From Adlercreutzia hattorii (GTDB taxonomy: Bacteria; Actinomycetota; Coriobacteriia; Coriobacteriales; Eggerthellaceae), in NCBI RefSeq assembly GCF_011405655.1, contig NZ_AP022829.1:1597001-1661000 (forward strand): a DNA stretch of 64,000 nucleotides, written 5' to 3'. This document shows positions 45,480-54,245 of the stretch, one piece after another; within the stretch, counting starts at the first letter, position 1; every line of letters starts with the position of its first letter. Made by a program: the position numbers and the translations under genes. A model generated the notes under the pieces. The model did not search any database and was not told the DNA's origin. It was given only the letters and a program-made list of their open reading frames with translations.

Positions 45480-46637
45480 CTAGCTCCGGCGCGCCCGCGA
45501 GAGCTTGATGACGTTCTGGAAGGCATCGCGCAGCGCGAAGGGCGAGTGCCACGTGGGCTGCTCGGCGTCCACGAGGTTTCGGCTGATGACGATGGGACCG
45601 CGGGACTGGATGGCGAGCATATCGGCGTAGGAGATGGAGATGGGACGCACCCCCTTGATGAGCTGGTCGTCGTTCAAGTCGCTCGTGGAAGCGTGCTCCA
45701 GCTCGGCCCCGGAGATGGCCGCGAAGCTGCCCGTGGCGGGGCTTTCGGCGCGCAGAGGCACCTTCGAGTGCACGAGCATGTAGTCGATGAGCCCCTCCAT
45801 GCCGTGGGCCGTCAGCGCCTCGAAGTGCTCGCGGGCCGTCAGCCCCCACGTCTCCCCTTGCACGTCGGCCAGGGCGCACACGAATAGCACGCGGCCCCGA
45901 GAGGCGCGGATGGCCTCGACGACGCCGGGGATGAGCAGGTTCGGGATGATGGAGGTGAACAGCGACCCCGGGCCCAGCACGATGAGGTCGGCCTCGCGGA
46001 TGGCCTGAAGCGCCGGCTCGTAAGGGCGCGGCGGCCGGCCGTCCTCGGCGGAGAGCCACACCTGCGCAAGCGCCGTCTTGGAATGGCAGGCCACGGCCTG
46101 ACCGTCCAGAATGCGCCCGTCCTGGGTCTGGGCCGACAACACCACGTGGTCCAACGTCGAGGGATACACGTGCCCCTGGGCGTCCACCAGCTTCTCGCAG
46201 ATGGCGATGGCCTCGGGAAACGACCCCGTCGCATCTTCCAGCGCGGCCAGAAGGAGGTTGCCCAGAGCATGGTCGCGGGCCACGGCGAAGCGGTACTTGA
46301 GCGCCCGCACAAGCGGGTCGGCGGGATCCTTCGCAAAGGCCACGAGGCACTTGCGGATGTCGCCGGGCGGCGTGACGTCGGCCTCCTCGCGCAAAACACC
46401 GGTGCTGCCGCCGTCGTCGGCCATGGCCACGACGGCGCTCGTCTGCACGCCTAAGGAGAGCAGCGTCCGGATGGAGACCGGAGCGCCGGTGCCCCCGCCG
46501 ATGACCACCGCCTTCAGTGCGCGGGCGTCCTCATCCAAAGGCCGCAGGTTCGGAAGCGCGCTGCGCAGGGCCGAGAACGCCGCCGTGGCCGCCGGATCAA
46601 CGCGGAAGGCCTCGGTGCTCTTCTTTATGCCGGCCAC
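45480..46637 (-). CDS. yvcK: YvcK/GlmR family UDP-GlcNAc-binding protein
   Basis: Homologues bind UDP-N-acetylglucosamine and tie central carbon flow to cell-wall synthesis. The 385-residue protein has VVIGGGTGAPVSIRTLL, MADDGGSTGVLREE, PPGDIRKCL, NLLLAALED and a later LGPGSLFTSIIPNLL motif. An N-terminal extension of about 40 residues precedes the domain. GTG start at 46637, three bases after rapZ. Confidence 0.92.
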   Translation of the reverse strand: MAGIKKSTEAFRVDPAATAAFSALRSALPNLRPLDEDARALKAVVIGGGTGAPVSIRTLLSLGVQTSAVVAMADDGGSTGVLREEADVTPPGDIRKCLVAFAKDPADPLVRALKYRFAVARDHALGNLLLAALEDATGSFPEAIAICEKLVDAQGHVYPSTLDHVVLSAQTQDGRILDGQAVACHSKTALAQVWLSAEDGRPPRPYEPALQAIREADLIVLGPGSLFTSIIPNLLIPGVVEAIRASRGRVLFVCALADVQGETWGLTAREHFEALTAHGMEGLIDYMLVHSKVPLRAESPATGSFAAISGAELEHASTSDLNDDQLIKGVRPISISYADMLAIQSRGPIVISRNLVDAEQPTWHSPFALRDAFQNVIKLSRARRS

Positions 46638-46640
46638 CTT

Positions 46641-47612
46641 CTACGCTTCCTTTCCGCCGCCGGCACGGGCGTCCAGCACGTTGTCGCTCTCGCGCTGCAC
46701 GTCGTGACCGCGCTCGGCCAGACGCAGATCGCGATGGGCAACGCTCACCCGATAGCCCTTCGACTTCAGGTAATCGCCCGTGGCCTCGGCAAGCGCCACC
46801 GACCGGTGCTGGCCGCCGGTGCAGCCCACGCCGATGGCCAGCTGCTGCTTGCCCTCGGCGACGTACCCCGGCATGACGACGTCCAAAAGGTCGTGCCACT
46901 TCTGCTCGAACTCGATGGTCTCCTCGCGCATGCGCACGAAGTCGCGCACCGGGGCGTCCAGCCCCGTCAGCGGCCGCAGTTCCGGATCGTAATAGGGGTT
47001 CGGCAGGAAGCGCACGTCCATGACGAGATCCGCATCGTAGGGGGCGCCGTGCTTGAAGCCGAAGGAGTACACGGTGACCGCAAGCCCCTTGCGCTCGCTG
47101 CCCGTGGCGAAGAGCCCCCGGATGGTGCTGCGCAGCTTCTGGGGCAGCATATCGGTGGTGTCGATGACGTAGTCGGCGCGGTCGCGAAGGCCCATGAGCA
47201 TGAGCCGCTCGCGCTGGATGCCCTGCCAGATGGTGGTGCCGTCGGTGCACAGCGGATGCCGGCGGCGGCTCGACTTGTAACGGGCGATGAGCTTGTCGTC
47301 GGCGGCATCGAGGAACAGCGTCTTGTAGGAGACGCCGGCCTCTCGCATGGAGGAAAGCTCGGCCTCCAGATCGCCGAAGAAGTCGCCGTTGCGCGAGTCG
47401 CAGACCACGGCCAGACGACGCCGGCCGCCCTCGTGCTCGGTACTCTCGTTCACGCGCACGAGCTCGGCGAGCAGGCTCGAAGGCAAGTTGTCCACGCAGT
47501 AGTAGCCCAAATCCTCGAAGACGTGCATGGCTTCCGTGCGCCCGGCGCCGGACATGCCCGTCACGATGACGAAGTCGGGCATCTGAGCCTCTTCCATTAC
47601 CTCCTCGGCCAC
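46641..47612 (-). CDS. rapZ: RapZ/YvcJ family nucleotide-binding protein
   Basis: P-loop protein of the RapZ family; in E. coli it steers RNase E to the GlmZ small RNA, and in Gram-positives its role is less clear. Walker A reads GMSGAGRTEAM, with Arg where Lys is usual, as in other actinobacterial members. DNLPSSLL, FLDAADDKLIARYKSSRRRHPL and the C-terminal GCTGGQHRSV are conserved. GTG start at 47612 with AAGGAGG five bases upstream. First of rapZ-yvcK-whiA, 140 bases after uvrC. Confidence 0.92.
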   Translation of the reverse strand: MAEEVMEEAQMPDFVIVTGMSGAGRTEAMHVFEDLGYYCVDNLPSSLLAELVRVNESTEHEGGRRRLAVVCDSRNGDFFGDLEAELSSMREAGVSYKTLFLDAADDKLIARYKSSRRRHPLCTDGTTIWQGIQRERLMLMGLRDRADYVIDTTDMLPQKLRSTIRGLFATGSERKGLAVTVYSFGFKHGAPYDADLVMDVRFLPNPYYDPELRPLTGLDAPVRDFVRMREETIEFEQKWHDLLDVVMPGYVAEGKQQLAIGVGCTGGQHRSVALAEATGDYLKSKGYRVSVAHRDLRLAERGHDVQRESDNVLDARAGGGKEA

Positions 47613-47679
47613 AAAGGCCTCCTTTCCTGAAAGGATCGCTCTTCTTCACAGAGGCTTTCCGTTTGTCTGAACGAGCTCT

Positions 47680-47758
47680 CCGTAGGGGGCGATCTTGGTC
47701 GCCCCTCATAAGCATGGCTATCCCGCTCGGAAGGGCAGACCAAGGTCTGCCCCTACGG
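47680..47758. repeat. REP-doublet-like element, copy 2, overlapping the uvrC stop
   Basis: 79-bp second copy of the element at 21037-21118: CCGTAG, GGGGCGATCTTGGTCGCCCC, a variable middle, GGGCAGACCAAGGTCTGCCC and CTACGG. Its outer CCGTAG supplies the TAG stop of uvrC on the minus strand. Confidence 0.8.
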
Positions 47759-49990
47759 GATGGTGTTCGCCAGGACGCTATCGGCCAGCTGTTCTTCCTT
47801 CTCTTCTTTCCGCTCATTATACTGCGCGAGAACGCGCACCAGCTCCTCGGCCACCTCTTCGGGGATGACCTTGGCGGCCTTGATGTCCTCGAGGCTCGCG
47901 GCCTTCAGGTTCTTGAACGACTTGAAGTGCTTCATCAGCGCCTTCTTTCGCACGGGCCCCAGACCCGCCACGTCGTCCAGAATACTCGCCGTCATACCCT
48001 TGCCGCGCAGCTCGCGGTGGAAGGTGATGGCGAAGCGGTGGGCCTCGTCGCGCACCTGCTTCACCAGGTACAGCGACGCCGAGCCTGAGGGCAGCACCAC
48101 CGGTCCCGTGTCCTGCCAAGGCACGAACAGCTCCTCGTCGCGCTTGGCCAGACCGCAAATGGCGATGTCGTCGATCCCCATCTCCTCGAACATGGCGAGC
48201 GCCGCCGTCAGCTGCGGCTTTCCGCCGTCCAGGATGATGAGGTCCGGCTTGCTGCCGAAGCGCTCGTCGCTCAAACGTTCCGGCGCGTAGCGGCGCCGCA
48301 TCACCTCCTGCATGGAGAGGAAGTCGTTGGCCTCGTCGAGCGGCGTCTTTATCTTGAAGCGGCGGTACTGGTTCTTGTCCGGCTTTCCGCCGGTGAACAC
48401 CACCATGGAGGCCACCGTGTAGGAGCCGTGGATGGTGGAGATGTCGAAGCACTCGATGCGCATGGGCGGCGCGTCCAAGGCCAGGGCGCTCTCCAGCTGC
48501 AGAAGGGCGTTGTTGATGCGCTTGTCGTCGTAGTTCGTGCGCACCTTGTAGCGCATGAGAACGTGGCGCGCGTTGGTCTCGGCCATGGTCAGAAGGTCGG
48601 CCTTCTCCCCCTTCTGCGGGGCGCAGAAGCGCACCTTGGCGCCGTGGGCCGAGTCGAGCTTGCCCGTGAGCCATTCCCCCATGGCCTCGGCGTCCTCGGG
48701 CAGTGCGCGCACGATCACCTCGCGCGGGATGGAGGTGGTGGTGTCGTAGTAGCGCATGAGGAAGTTGCGCAGCAGATCCTGATCGGGCACGTCGGTGCCA
48801 CGGTTCAAGACGAACTCGTTGGCGTTCACGATGCGTCCCTCGCGGATGACGAGCACGTTCACCCCGGCCACGGTCTCCTCGCGGAAGAACCCGACGACGT
48901 CGGCGGACAGGTCGCGCGAGGACACGGCGTGCTGCTTGTCGGCGAGCGAGTTGATGGTGTCGATGCGCGCCTTCAGCCGTCCCGCCCGCTCGAAGTCGAG
49001 CTCTTCGGCGGCCTCCTGCATTTCCGCCGTCAGCTCGTCGACGAACTCGCGGTGGTTGCCGGCGAGGAAGCGCTCGATGCGCCGCACGTTCTGGGCGTAC
49101 TCCTCGGGCGTAATGGCCCCGCAACAGGCGCCGGGGCCGAGGCCCACGTGGCAGTCGAAACAGGGACGCGCATCGCGCTTCAAGAAAGCGAGCGGGTCCT
49201 TCTCCAGCGCGCGCGTGAGTCCCCGCCAGTCGGCGCAGGTGGCGGCGCACAGGGGCACCACACGCCGGGCGATGTCGATCATCTCCCGGGCGGCGCGGGC
49301 GTCAGTGAAAGGACCGAAGTACTTCGTGTCGGACTTGTGTTTCTCGCGAGTGTACTTGATGGCCGGGAACACATCGCCTTTGGTGAGCGCGATGAAGGGG
49401 TAGCTCTTGTTGTCCTTGAAGTCCGCATTGAAAAACGGGCTGTACTGGTTGATGAGGTTCTTCTCCAGCACGAGCGCCTCGTGCTCGTTGTCGACGACGA
49501 GGTAGTCGAAGGAGTCGATGGCCTCCACGAGCAAGGGAATCTTCGCGCGATCGTCCTGGAAGTTCACGTACTGGCGCATGCGCGCCCGCAGCTGCTTGGC
49601 CTTGCCGACGTAGATGACCTCGCCGGCGGCGTCTTTCCACAGGTACACGCCGGGCTCGGTGGGCACCGCCTCCAGCTCGCGCTTGATGCGCGCGAGCTTC
49701 TGCTGCTGGGTCTCGCGGGAGCGACCGGGCTTGGCGCGACCGCCTTCGCCCACGGCTTCCGCGACGGCTGCCTCCGCGACCGCTCCCATGGCGGCCGCGT
49801 CGTCGACGACGTCCATGGCGGCCGCCTCGCCTTCGCCGTCCGCCCAGACTGCCTCCGCGACGGCCTCGTCAACAGCGTTGCCCGCGGCTTCATGATCGCG
49901 CACGGCGCGGGCGAGCGTCGGCCTCATGCGGCCCTCGCGCTCCAACTCGTCGGGGTATTCGTTTTCCCAGGAAATTCGTTCTTTACTCAT
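47753..49990 (-). CDS. uvrC: Excinuclease ABC subunit C
   Basis: Makes both incisions in nucleotide excision repair. The GIY-YIG domain (GVYLWKDAAGEVIYVGKAKQ), a UVR helix pair, the RNase H-like 3'-5' incision domain (CFDISTIHGSYTVASMVVF, later LIILDGGKPQL) and C-terminal HhH region are present. About 105 residues before the nuclease domain are low-complexity Ala/Val/Glu repeats not found in most UvrC. The ATG at 49990 (745 residues) is tentative because TATACT lies just upstream; ATG at 49927 with GAGGG five bases before is an alternative. A REP-like repeat provides the stop codon. Confidence 0.92.
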   Translation of the reverse strand: MSKERISWENEYPDELEREGRMRPTLARAVRDHEAAGNAVDEAVAEAVWADGEGEAAAMDVVDDAAAMGAVAEAAVAEAVGEGGRAKPGRSRETQQQKLARIKRELEAVPTEPGVYLWKDAAGEVIYVGKAKQLRARMRQYVNFQDDRAKIPLLVEAIDSFDYLVVDNEHEALVLEKNLINQYSPFFNADFKDNKSYPFIALTKGDVFPAIKYTREKHKSDTKYFGPFTDARAAREMIDIARRVVPLCAATCADWRGLTRALEKDPLAFLKRDARPCFDCHVGLGPGACCGAITPEEYAQNVRRIERFLAGNHREFVDELTAEMQEAAEELDFERAGRLKARIDTINSLADKQHAVSSRDLSADVVGFFREETVAGVNVLVIREGRIVNANEFVLNRGTDVPDQDLLRNFLMRYYDTTTSIPREVIVRALPEDAEAMGEWLTGKLDSAHGAKVRFCAPQKGEKADLLTMAETNARHVLMRYKVRTNYDDKRINNALLQLESALALDAPPMRIECFDISTIHGSYTVASMVVFTGGKPDKNQYRRFKIKTPLDEANDFLSMQEVMRRRYAPERLSDERFGSKPDLIILDGGKPQLTAALAMFEEMGIDDIAICGLAKRDEELFVPWQDTGPVVLPSGSASLYLVKQVRDEAHRFAITFHRELRGKGMTASILDDVAGLGPVRKKALMKHFKSFKNLKAASLEDIKAAKVIPEEVAEELVRVLAQYNERKEEKEEQLADSVLANTIP

Positions 49991-50060
49991 GGGTGCAGTA
50001 TACCCGCAGATTCCAGCCTGTGTCCTTCCAGACGATTTCTCACCCATTTTTTCGCCAAAA

Positions 50061-50215
50061 TTTCGAGTTGTTAGCATTGATGAGATCGCTTATGGCGTTC
50101 TTCGAGCTTCGCTGAAAGAATTTGCCTCATCGACTATTCGTTTATCGATAGTTTCAGCCTTCTTGTGGAATTGGTGGGATAGCGGGAGGCCATTCGCAAT
50201 GCTAACAACTCGAAA
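50061..50215. repeat. 155-bp element with perfect 19-bp inverted ends
   Basis: TTTCGAGTTGTTAGCATTG (50061-50079) and its exact complement (50197-50215) bound AT-richer DNA with an internal CGATAGTTTCAGC segment and no ORF. The size and ends suit a MITE. It lies between the divergent uvrC and LtaS-like genes and fills much of the gap 49991-50335. Confidence 0.7.
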
Positions 50216-50335
50216 ATTATGGCCCGAATTGCCATGGAGATTTTCCCGAGACGGGCGGGACGTTCCGTTCCGTCCAAAGCGAAGCAGCTCCAGCCGTGGT
50301 AAGTTGTTGTTTTACTCTTGAACCGGAGGGGTTAT

Positions 50336-52294
50336 TTGAATAGGGAACGAACTGAAACCAGCTCGGGCGCCACGGGGCGGCCGCGGGCAATGGACGCGCT
50401 GCGACGCAGCGTCTTCTTCGCGCTCGCCGTCGTTTTGGGCTTTCTGCTCCTCGAGCTGCCGTGGAACGGCGATGTCTTCGCCATTCCCCAGCGCTACGTC
50501 ATCGACAACCTGCTCATCCTGGGGCTGGGCTGCGCCATCACTTTTCTGGCGGGACAGCGCACCCGCGCATCGCTCGCCGCGTTCGTGGGACTGTGCCTTA
50601 TGTGGGGCACCGCCAACTTCTTCATCATCGCCTTCAAGGGGCAGCCCATCGTGCCGGCGGATCTGTTCGCCCTCGGCACCGCCGCCTCGGTGGCCGGCGG
50701 TTACAGCCTGTTTCTCACCGGTCGCCTCGCGTTCTGCTGGGCGCTGTTCGCCGCCTATTGCATCGCCCTGGCGAAGCTGTGCCCCCAACGAAAGCGCGCC
50801 CGCTGGGACATTGCCGCCAACATGCTGGCGGCGGCCCTGCTGGTGTGCCTCGGCGCCATGCAGTACCAGGCCATCGATATCAAGAAGGACTGCGAGGTGA
50901 CTGTGGACGTATGGGACGTGCGCGGCTCCTACGCCACCCAGGGCACCGCGCTCTGCTTCCTCTCGCGGGCCCAAGAGCTGACGCCCAAGCCTCCGGAGGG
51001 CTACTCCGCCGAGGCCGTGGACGCCATCCTGGCCCCCTTCGCCGAGGATCCGCTGACGGGAACGGACGGCACGGTGGCAGAGTCCCCCTCGCCCGACACA
51101 ACGGGCAACCAAAACTCAACGGCGCCCACCACTGGCGATGCAGCGCCGGAACAGCCCGAAGCACTCCCCTACGACGGCCCCAACGTCATCGCCATCATGA
51201 ACGAGACGTTCTCCGATCTCTCCGAATACCCCGGCCTTGAGGGAACAAACGCCGCGCCGACGTTCTTCCACGAGGTGGCCAACGATTCCCTGGCCGCGGG
51301 CGACGTGTACGTCTCGGCCATGGGCGGGGGCACCTGCAACAGCGAGTTCGAGTTCCTCACCGGCGCCTCCATGGGCAACATGGGCGGCGGCGTGTACCCC
51401 TACGTGCTCTACGATTTGGAAGGGGTGGACAACCTCGCCTCCTACTTCCGCAGCCTGGGGTACGGCACCCATGCGATTCACCCGGCCGAGGCGGCCAACT
51501 GGCGGCGCGACCGCATCTACGAGCAGCTCGGATTCGACGCGTTCGACGACATCACCACCATGGAAGACGCCGACACCTTCCGCGACCTCGTCACGGATCG
51601 CACCACCTACGAGCGCGTGCTGGAGAAGATCGACGAGGGAGAGGGGCCCCAGTTCGTCTTCGATGTCACCATCCAGAACCACGGCGGATACGACACGGGG
51701 CTCGTTCCCGCCGCTGATGCCGTGCATCTGGAATCGGACGAGGTGGAAAACCCCGAGGTGGACGAGTTTCTGGCGGCCATCCGGCGCTCGGATGAGGATC
51801 TGCGCTGGCTCGTGGACGAGCTGAACGCGCGGAACGAGCCCACCATCGTCGTGTTCTTCGGCGACCACCAACCCGGCTTCGCCGACTGGCTCTTCGAGGA
51901 GACCTTCGGCAAGCCCGTGGAGGACGCCGGCTTGGAAGAGGTGCAGGCACGCTACCGGACGCCCTATTTCATTTGGGCGAACGGCGCGGCCCGCGGGAAG
52001 TACGGGGACACGCTCACGCGCATCGAGGACGCCGACATCACGAGCTTGAACTATCTTTCAAACCTGCTTCTCGATGCAACGGGGCTGCCCCGCGACTCAC
52101 AAGCCCTGTACCGCTCGGCCCTGCGCCAGGCGCTGCCCGCCGTGAACCTGAACGGCTACCGGGATGCCGAGGGAGCGTGGCACTGGTTCGGCGAGACCGT
52201 GGAAACCGACGCCCAGCAGAGAGCCGAGGACGCCCTGAAGTCCTACGCCATCGTCCAATACGACCAGCTCTTCAAAGACCGCTCGAACCGATAG
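50336..52294 (+). CDS. LtaS-like sulfatase-fold phosphoglycerol transferase
   Basis: A 652-residue membrane enzyme. About five N-terminal helices (residues 25-170) are followed by a linker rich in Pro, Thr and Asp and an extracellular alkaline-phosphatase-fold domain. MGGGTCNSEFEFLTG holds the catalytic Thr, NETFSDLS an upstream metal site, and FFGDHQPGF the metal His-Asp pair, as in lipoteichoic acid synthase. It probably moves phosphoglycerol or a similar group onto a surface glycolipid; the acceptor is not known. TTG at 50336 is chosen because GGAGGGG lies four bases before; ATG at 50390 is possible. Confidence 0.87.
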   Translation: MNRERTETSSGATGRPRAMDALRRSVFFALAVVLGFLLLELPWNGDVFAIPQRYVIDNLLILGLGCAITFLAGQRTRASLAAFVGLCLMWGTANFFIIAFKGQPIVPADLFALGTAASVAGGYSLFLTGRLAFCWALFAAYCIALAKLCPQRKRARWDIAANMLAAALLVCLGAMQYQAIDIKKDCEVTVDVWDVRGSYATQGTALCFLSRAQELTPKPPEGYSAEAVDAILAPFAEDPLTGTDGTVAESPSPDTTGNQNSTAPTTGDAAPEQPEALPYDGPNVIAIMNETFSDLSEYPGLEGTNAAPTFFHEVANDSLAAGDVYVSAMGGGTCNSEFEFLTGASMGNMGGGVYPYVLYDLEGVDNLASYFRSLGYGTHAIHPAEAANWRRDRIYEQLGFDAFDDITTMEDADTFRDLVTDRTTYERVLEKIDEGEGPQFVFDVTIQNHGGYDTGLVPAADAVHLESDEVENPEVDEFLAAIRRSDEDLRWLVDELNARNEPTIVVFFGDHQPGFADWLFEETFGKPVEDAGLEEVQARYRTPYFIWANGAARGKYGDTLTRIEDADITSLNYLSNLLLDATGLPRDSQALYRSALRQALPAVNLNGYRDAEGAWHWFGETVETDAQQRAEDALKSYAIVQYDQLFKDRSNR

Positions 52295-52321
52295 GCTCGC
52301 TCCCGGCTCGACCCGATTTCG

Positions 52322-53248
52322 CTACAAATTCTCCCGGACCCAGGCTATGTTGGACTGGACAGTGGCGATGAGCTCGTCGGTGCTCTCGAAGGCGCGCATG
52401 GGGCGCAGCCATTCGATGAACTCCACCTCGATGTCCTGGCCGTAGATGTCCTCATCGAAATCGAGGAGGTGCACCTCAATGTTCTCCTTAGCCGTGTCGG
52501 CGAAGGTAGCGGGAACGCCCACGTTCACGGCCGCCTTGTAGCGGGCGCCTTCCACTACGGCATAGCAGGCGTACACCCCCTCGCCGACGGCGAGAAGCAT
52601 GGGCGGCACCTCCAGATTCGCCGTGGCGAAGCCGAAGTCGCGACCCTCGCCGCGGCCCGGGCGCACGAGGCCCGAAAGCTCGTAGGGGCGCCCCAGAAGG
52701 TCGGCCGCCTCGCGGGCCCGGCCCTCGGACAGAAGGCCGCGGATGCGCGTGGCCGTCACGGGGCGGCCGCCCTCGGAGAGGAGCTCGTGGCCGTGCACCT
52801 CCATGCCGCGCTCGGCGCCCCACACGCGCAAGCTCTCCACATTGCCCGCGGCCTTGCGACCGAAATGGAAATCGCTGCCGATGTGGATGTGGCTCGGCAC
52901 GCCGCCGCCGAAGCAGGCGTCGAGGAAGTCCTCGGGGCTCTGGGCCGCGAACTCGCGGGAGAACGGCAGCACCACGACCGCGTCCACATCCAGCTCGGCC
53001 AGCTTGGCGATGCGCGCCTCGTTGGTCATGAGCTTCTTCAGCCGATCAGCCGCGAACACCTCGTCGGGATCGATGTCGAAGGTGATGACGGCGCTCGCGC
53101 GCCCCTCTTCGCGGGCCGTGTTCACCGCCTCGCCGATGATGAAGCGGTGCCCCTCGTGGACGCCGTCGAAGACGCCGAAGGCCACCGAGGCGCGATCGAG
53201 CAGGGCCTCGTCGAAGGCGGGATCGTTCCTAGAGATCACTGCAGCCAC
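52322..53248 (-). CDS. ribF: Bifunctional riboflavin kinase/FAD synthetase
   Basis: Makes FMN and FAD from riboflavin. The N-terminal adenylyltransferase domain has FGVFDGVHEGHRFII, IGSDFHFG and VTATRIRGLLSEG. The C-terminal kinase domain has GRDFGFATANLEVP (with the PTAN-like loop), GVYAC and EVHLLDFDEDIYG. GTG start at 53248 overlaps truB by 20 bases. Last gene of the rimP operon; the two flavoproteins here are obvious consumers. Confidence 0.94.
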   Translation of the reverse strand: MAAVISRNDPAFDEALLDRASVAFGVFDGVHEGHRFIIGEAVNTAREEGRASAVITFDIDPDEVFAADRLKKLMTNEARIAKLAELDVDAVVVLPFSREFAAQSPEDFLDACFGGGVPSHIHIGSDFHFGRKAAGNVESLRVWGAERGMEVHGHELLSEGGRPVTATRIRGLLSEGRAREAADLLGRPYELSGLVRPGRGEGRDFGFATANLEVPPMLLAVGEGVYACYAVVEGARYKAAVNVGVPATFADTAKENIEVHLLDFDEDIYGQDIEVEFIEWLRPMRAFESTDELIATVQSNIAWVRENL

Positions 53249-54245
53249 GAGAAACTCCTATCGGGAACACGCAGCGGGGGGCGAAGCGCCCCTTATCGCT
53301 CTGATACTCGTATAATGCCACGATGCGGTTGTCGGCCACAAGGGCCACGACCTCGCCATTTTGCGGCGGCTCGCAGCTGGGGCGCACCCCGGCCGTGCAG
53401 GCGCACAGCTCCGCCGCCGGGTCGACGCTGCGGCGCTCGAAGAGCTCCACGGCGCGCCCGTTCAGCGGGTTGCCGTTGCGCACCCGCGCCGCGGCGGCAT
53501 CGTCGAGGTAGATGAAGCGCATGCCGAGCACCTTCAGCGGATCCAGGGCGGCGCGCTCCCCCATCTCCTCCAAGACCTCCAGCGTCACGCAGTCGGCGAT
53601 GCCGATCGCGCCGGCCGCCGTGCGGCGCAGCGCCCCCACATGGGCGGGGCACCCCAGGCTGTTGCCGATGTCACGGGCGAGTGCGCGAATATAGGTGCCC
53701 TTCGACACCTTGAAGGCGATGTCCCAGCGGGCCGGTTCCGTGCCGTCGGCGCCCCCGATGCCCAGAAGCTCGGCGGAGTACACCTCGATGTCGCGCGGCG
53801 CCAGATCGATAACGCGCCCCTTGCGAGCCGCATCGCAGGCCTTGGTTCCCCCCACCTTGATGGCCGAGTACACCGGCGGCAGCTGCTTGGACTTCCCCAC
53901 CAAACCGCCCACGAAAACGCTGGCGAAGAACGGGTCGAACACCTCATCGGGCACAACGCCCGTGCGGATGACCTCGCCGTCGCAGTCGTCGGTATCGGTG
54001 GCGGCGCCAAAGACGACTGAGACCACGTAGGACTTGTCGTGGCCGGTGAGGAACTGATCGAGCCGGGTGGCCGGCCCCACGCACAGAGGCAGCACCCCCG
54101 AGGCGAGTGGATCTAAAGTGCCCGTGTGCCCGATGCGCTTCTCGCCGAAGATGCGCCGGGCGCGGCTCACCACGTCGTGGGAGGTCATACCGCTCGGCTT
54201 ATCCACGGCCAGCACGAGGCACAGATCGGTCGTCCCCCGCTTCAC
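53229..54245 (-). CDS. truB: tRNA pseudouridine-55 synthase
   Basis: Forms pseudouridine 55 in the T loop of tRNA. GHTGTLDPLASGVLP holds the catalytic Asp, with VDKPSGMTSHDVV before it, and QLPPVYSAIKVGG and KGTYIRALARDIG after it. At 338 residues it is slightly long, with a C-terminal PUA-like region. Start ATG overlaps the nrnA stop by 4 bases. Confidence 0.95.
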   Translation of the reverse strand: MKRGTTDLCLVLAVDKPSGMTSHDVVSRARRIFGEKRIGHTGTLDPLASGVLPLCVGPATRLDQFLTGHDKSYVVSVVFGAATDTDDCDGEVIRTGVVPDEVFDPFFASVFVGGLVGKSKQLPPVYSAIKVGGTKACDAARKGRVIDLAPRDIEVYSAELLGIGGADGTEPARWDIAFKVSKGTYIRALARDIGNSLGCPAHVGALRRTAAGAIGIADCVTLEVLEEMGERAALDPLKVLGMRFIYLDDAAAARVRNGNPLNGRAVELFERRSVDPAAELCACTAGVRPSCEPPQNGEVVALVADNRIVALYEYQSDKGRFAPRCVFPIGVSRGCSDL

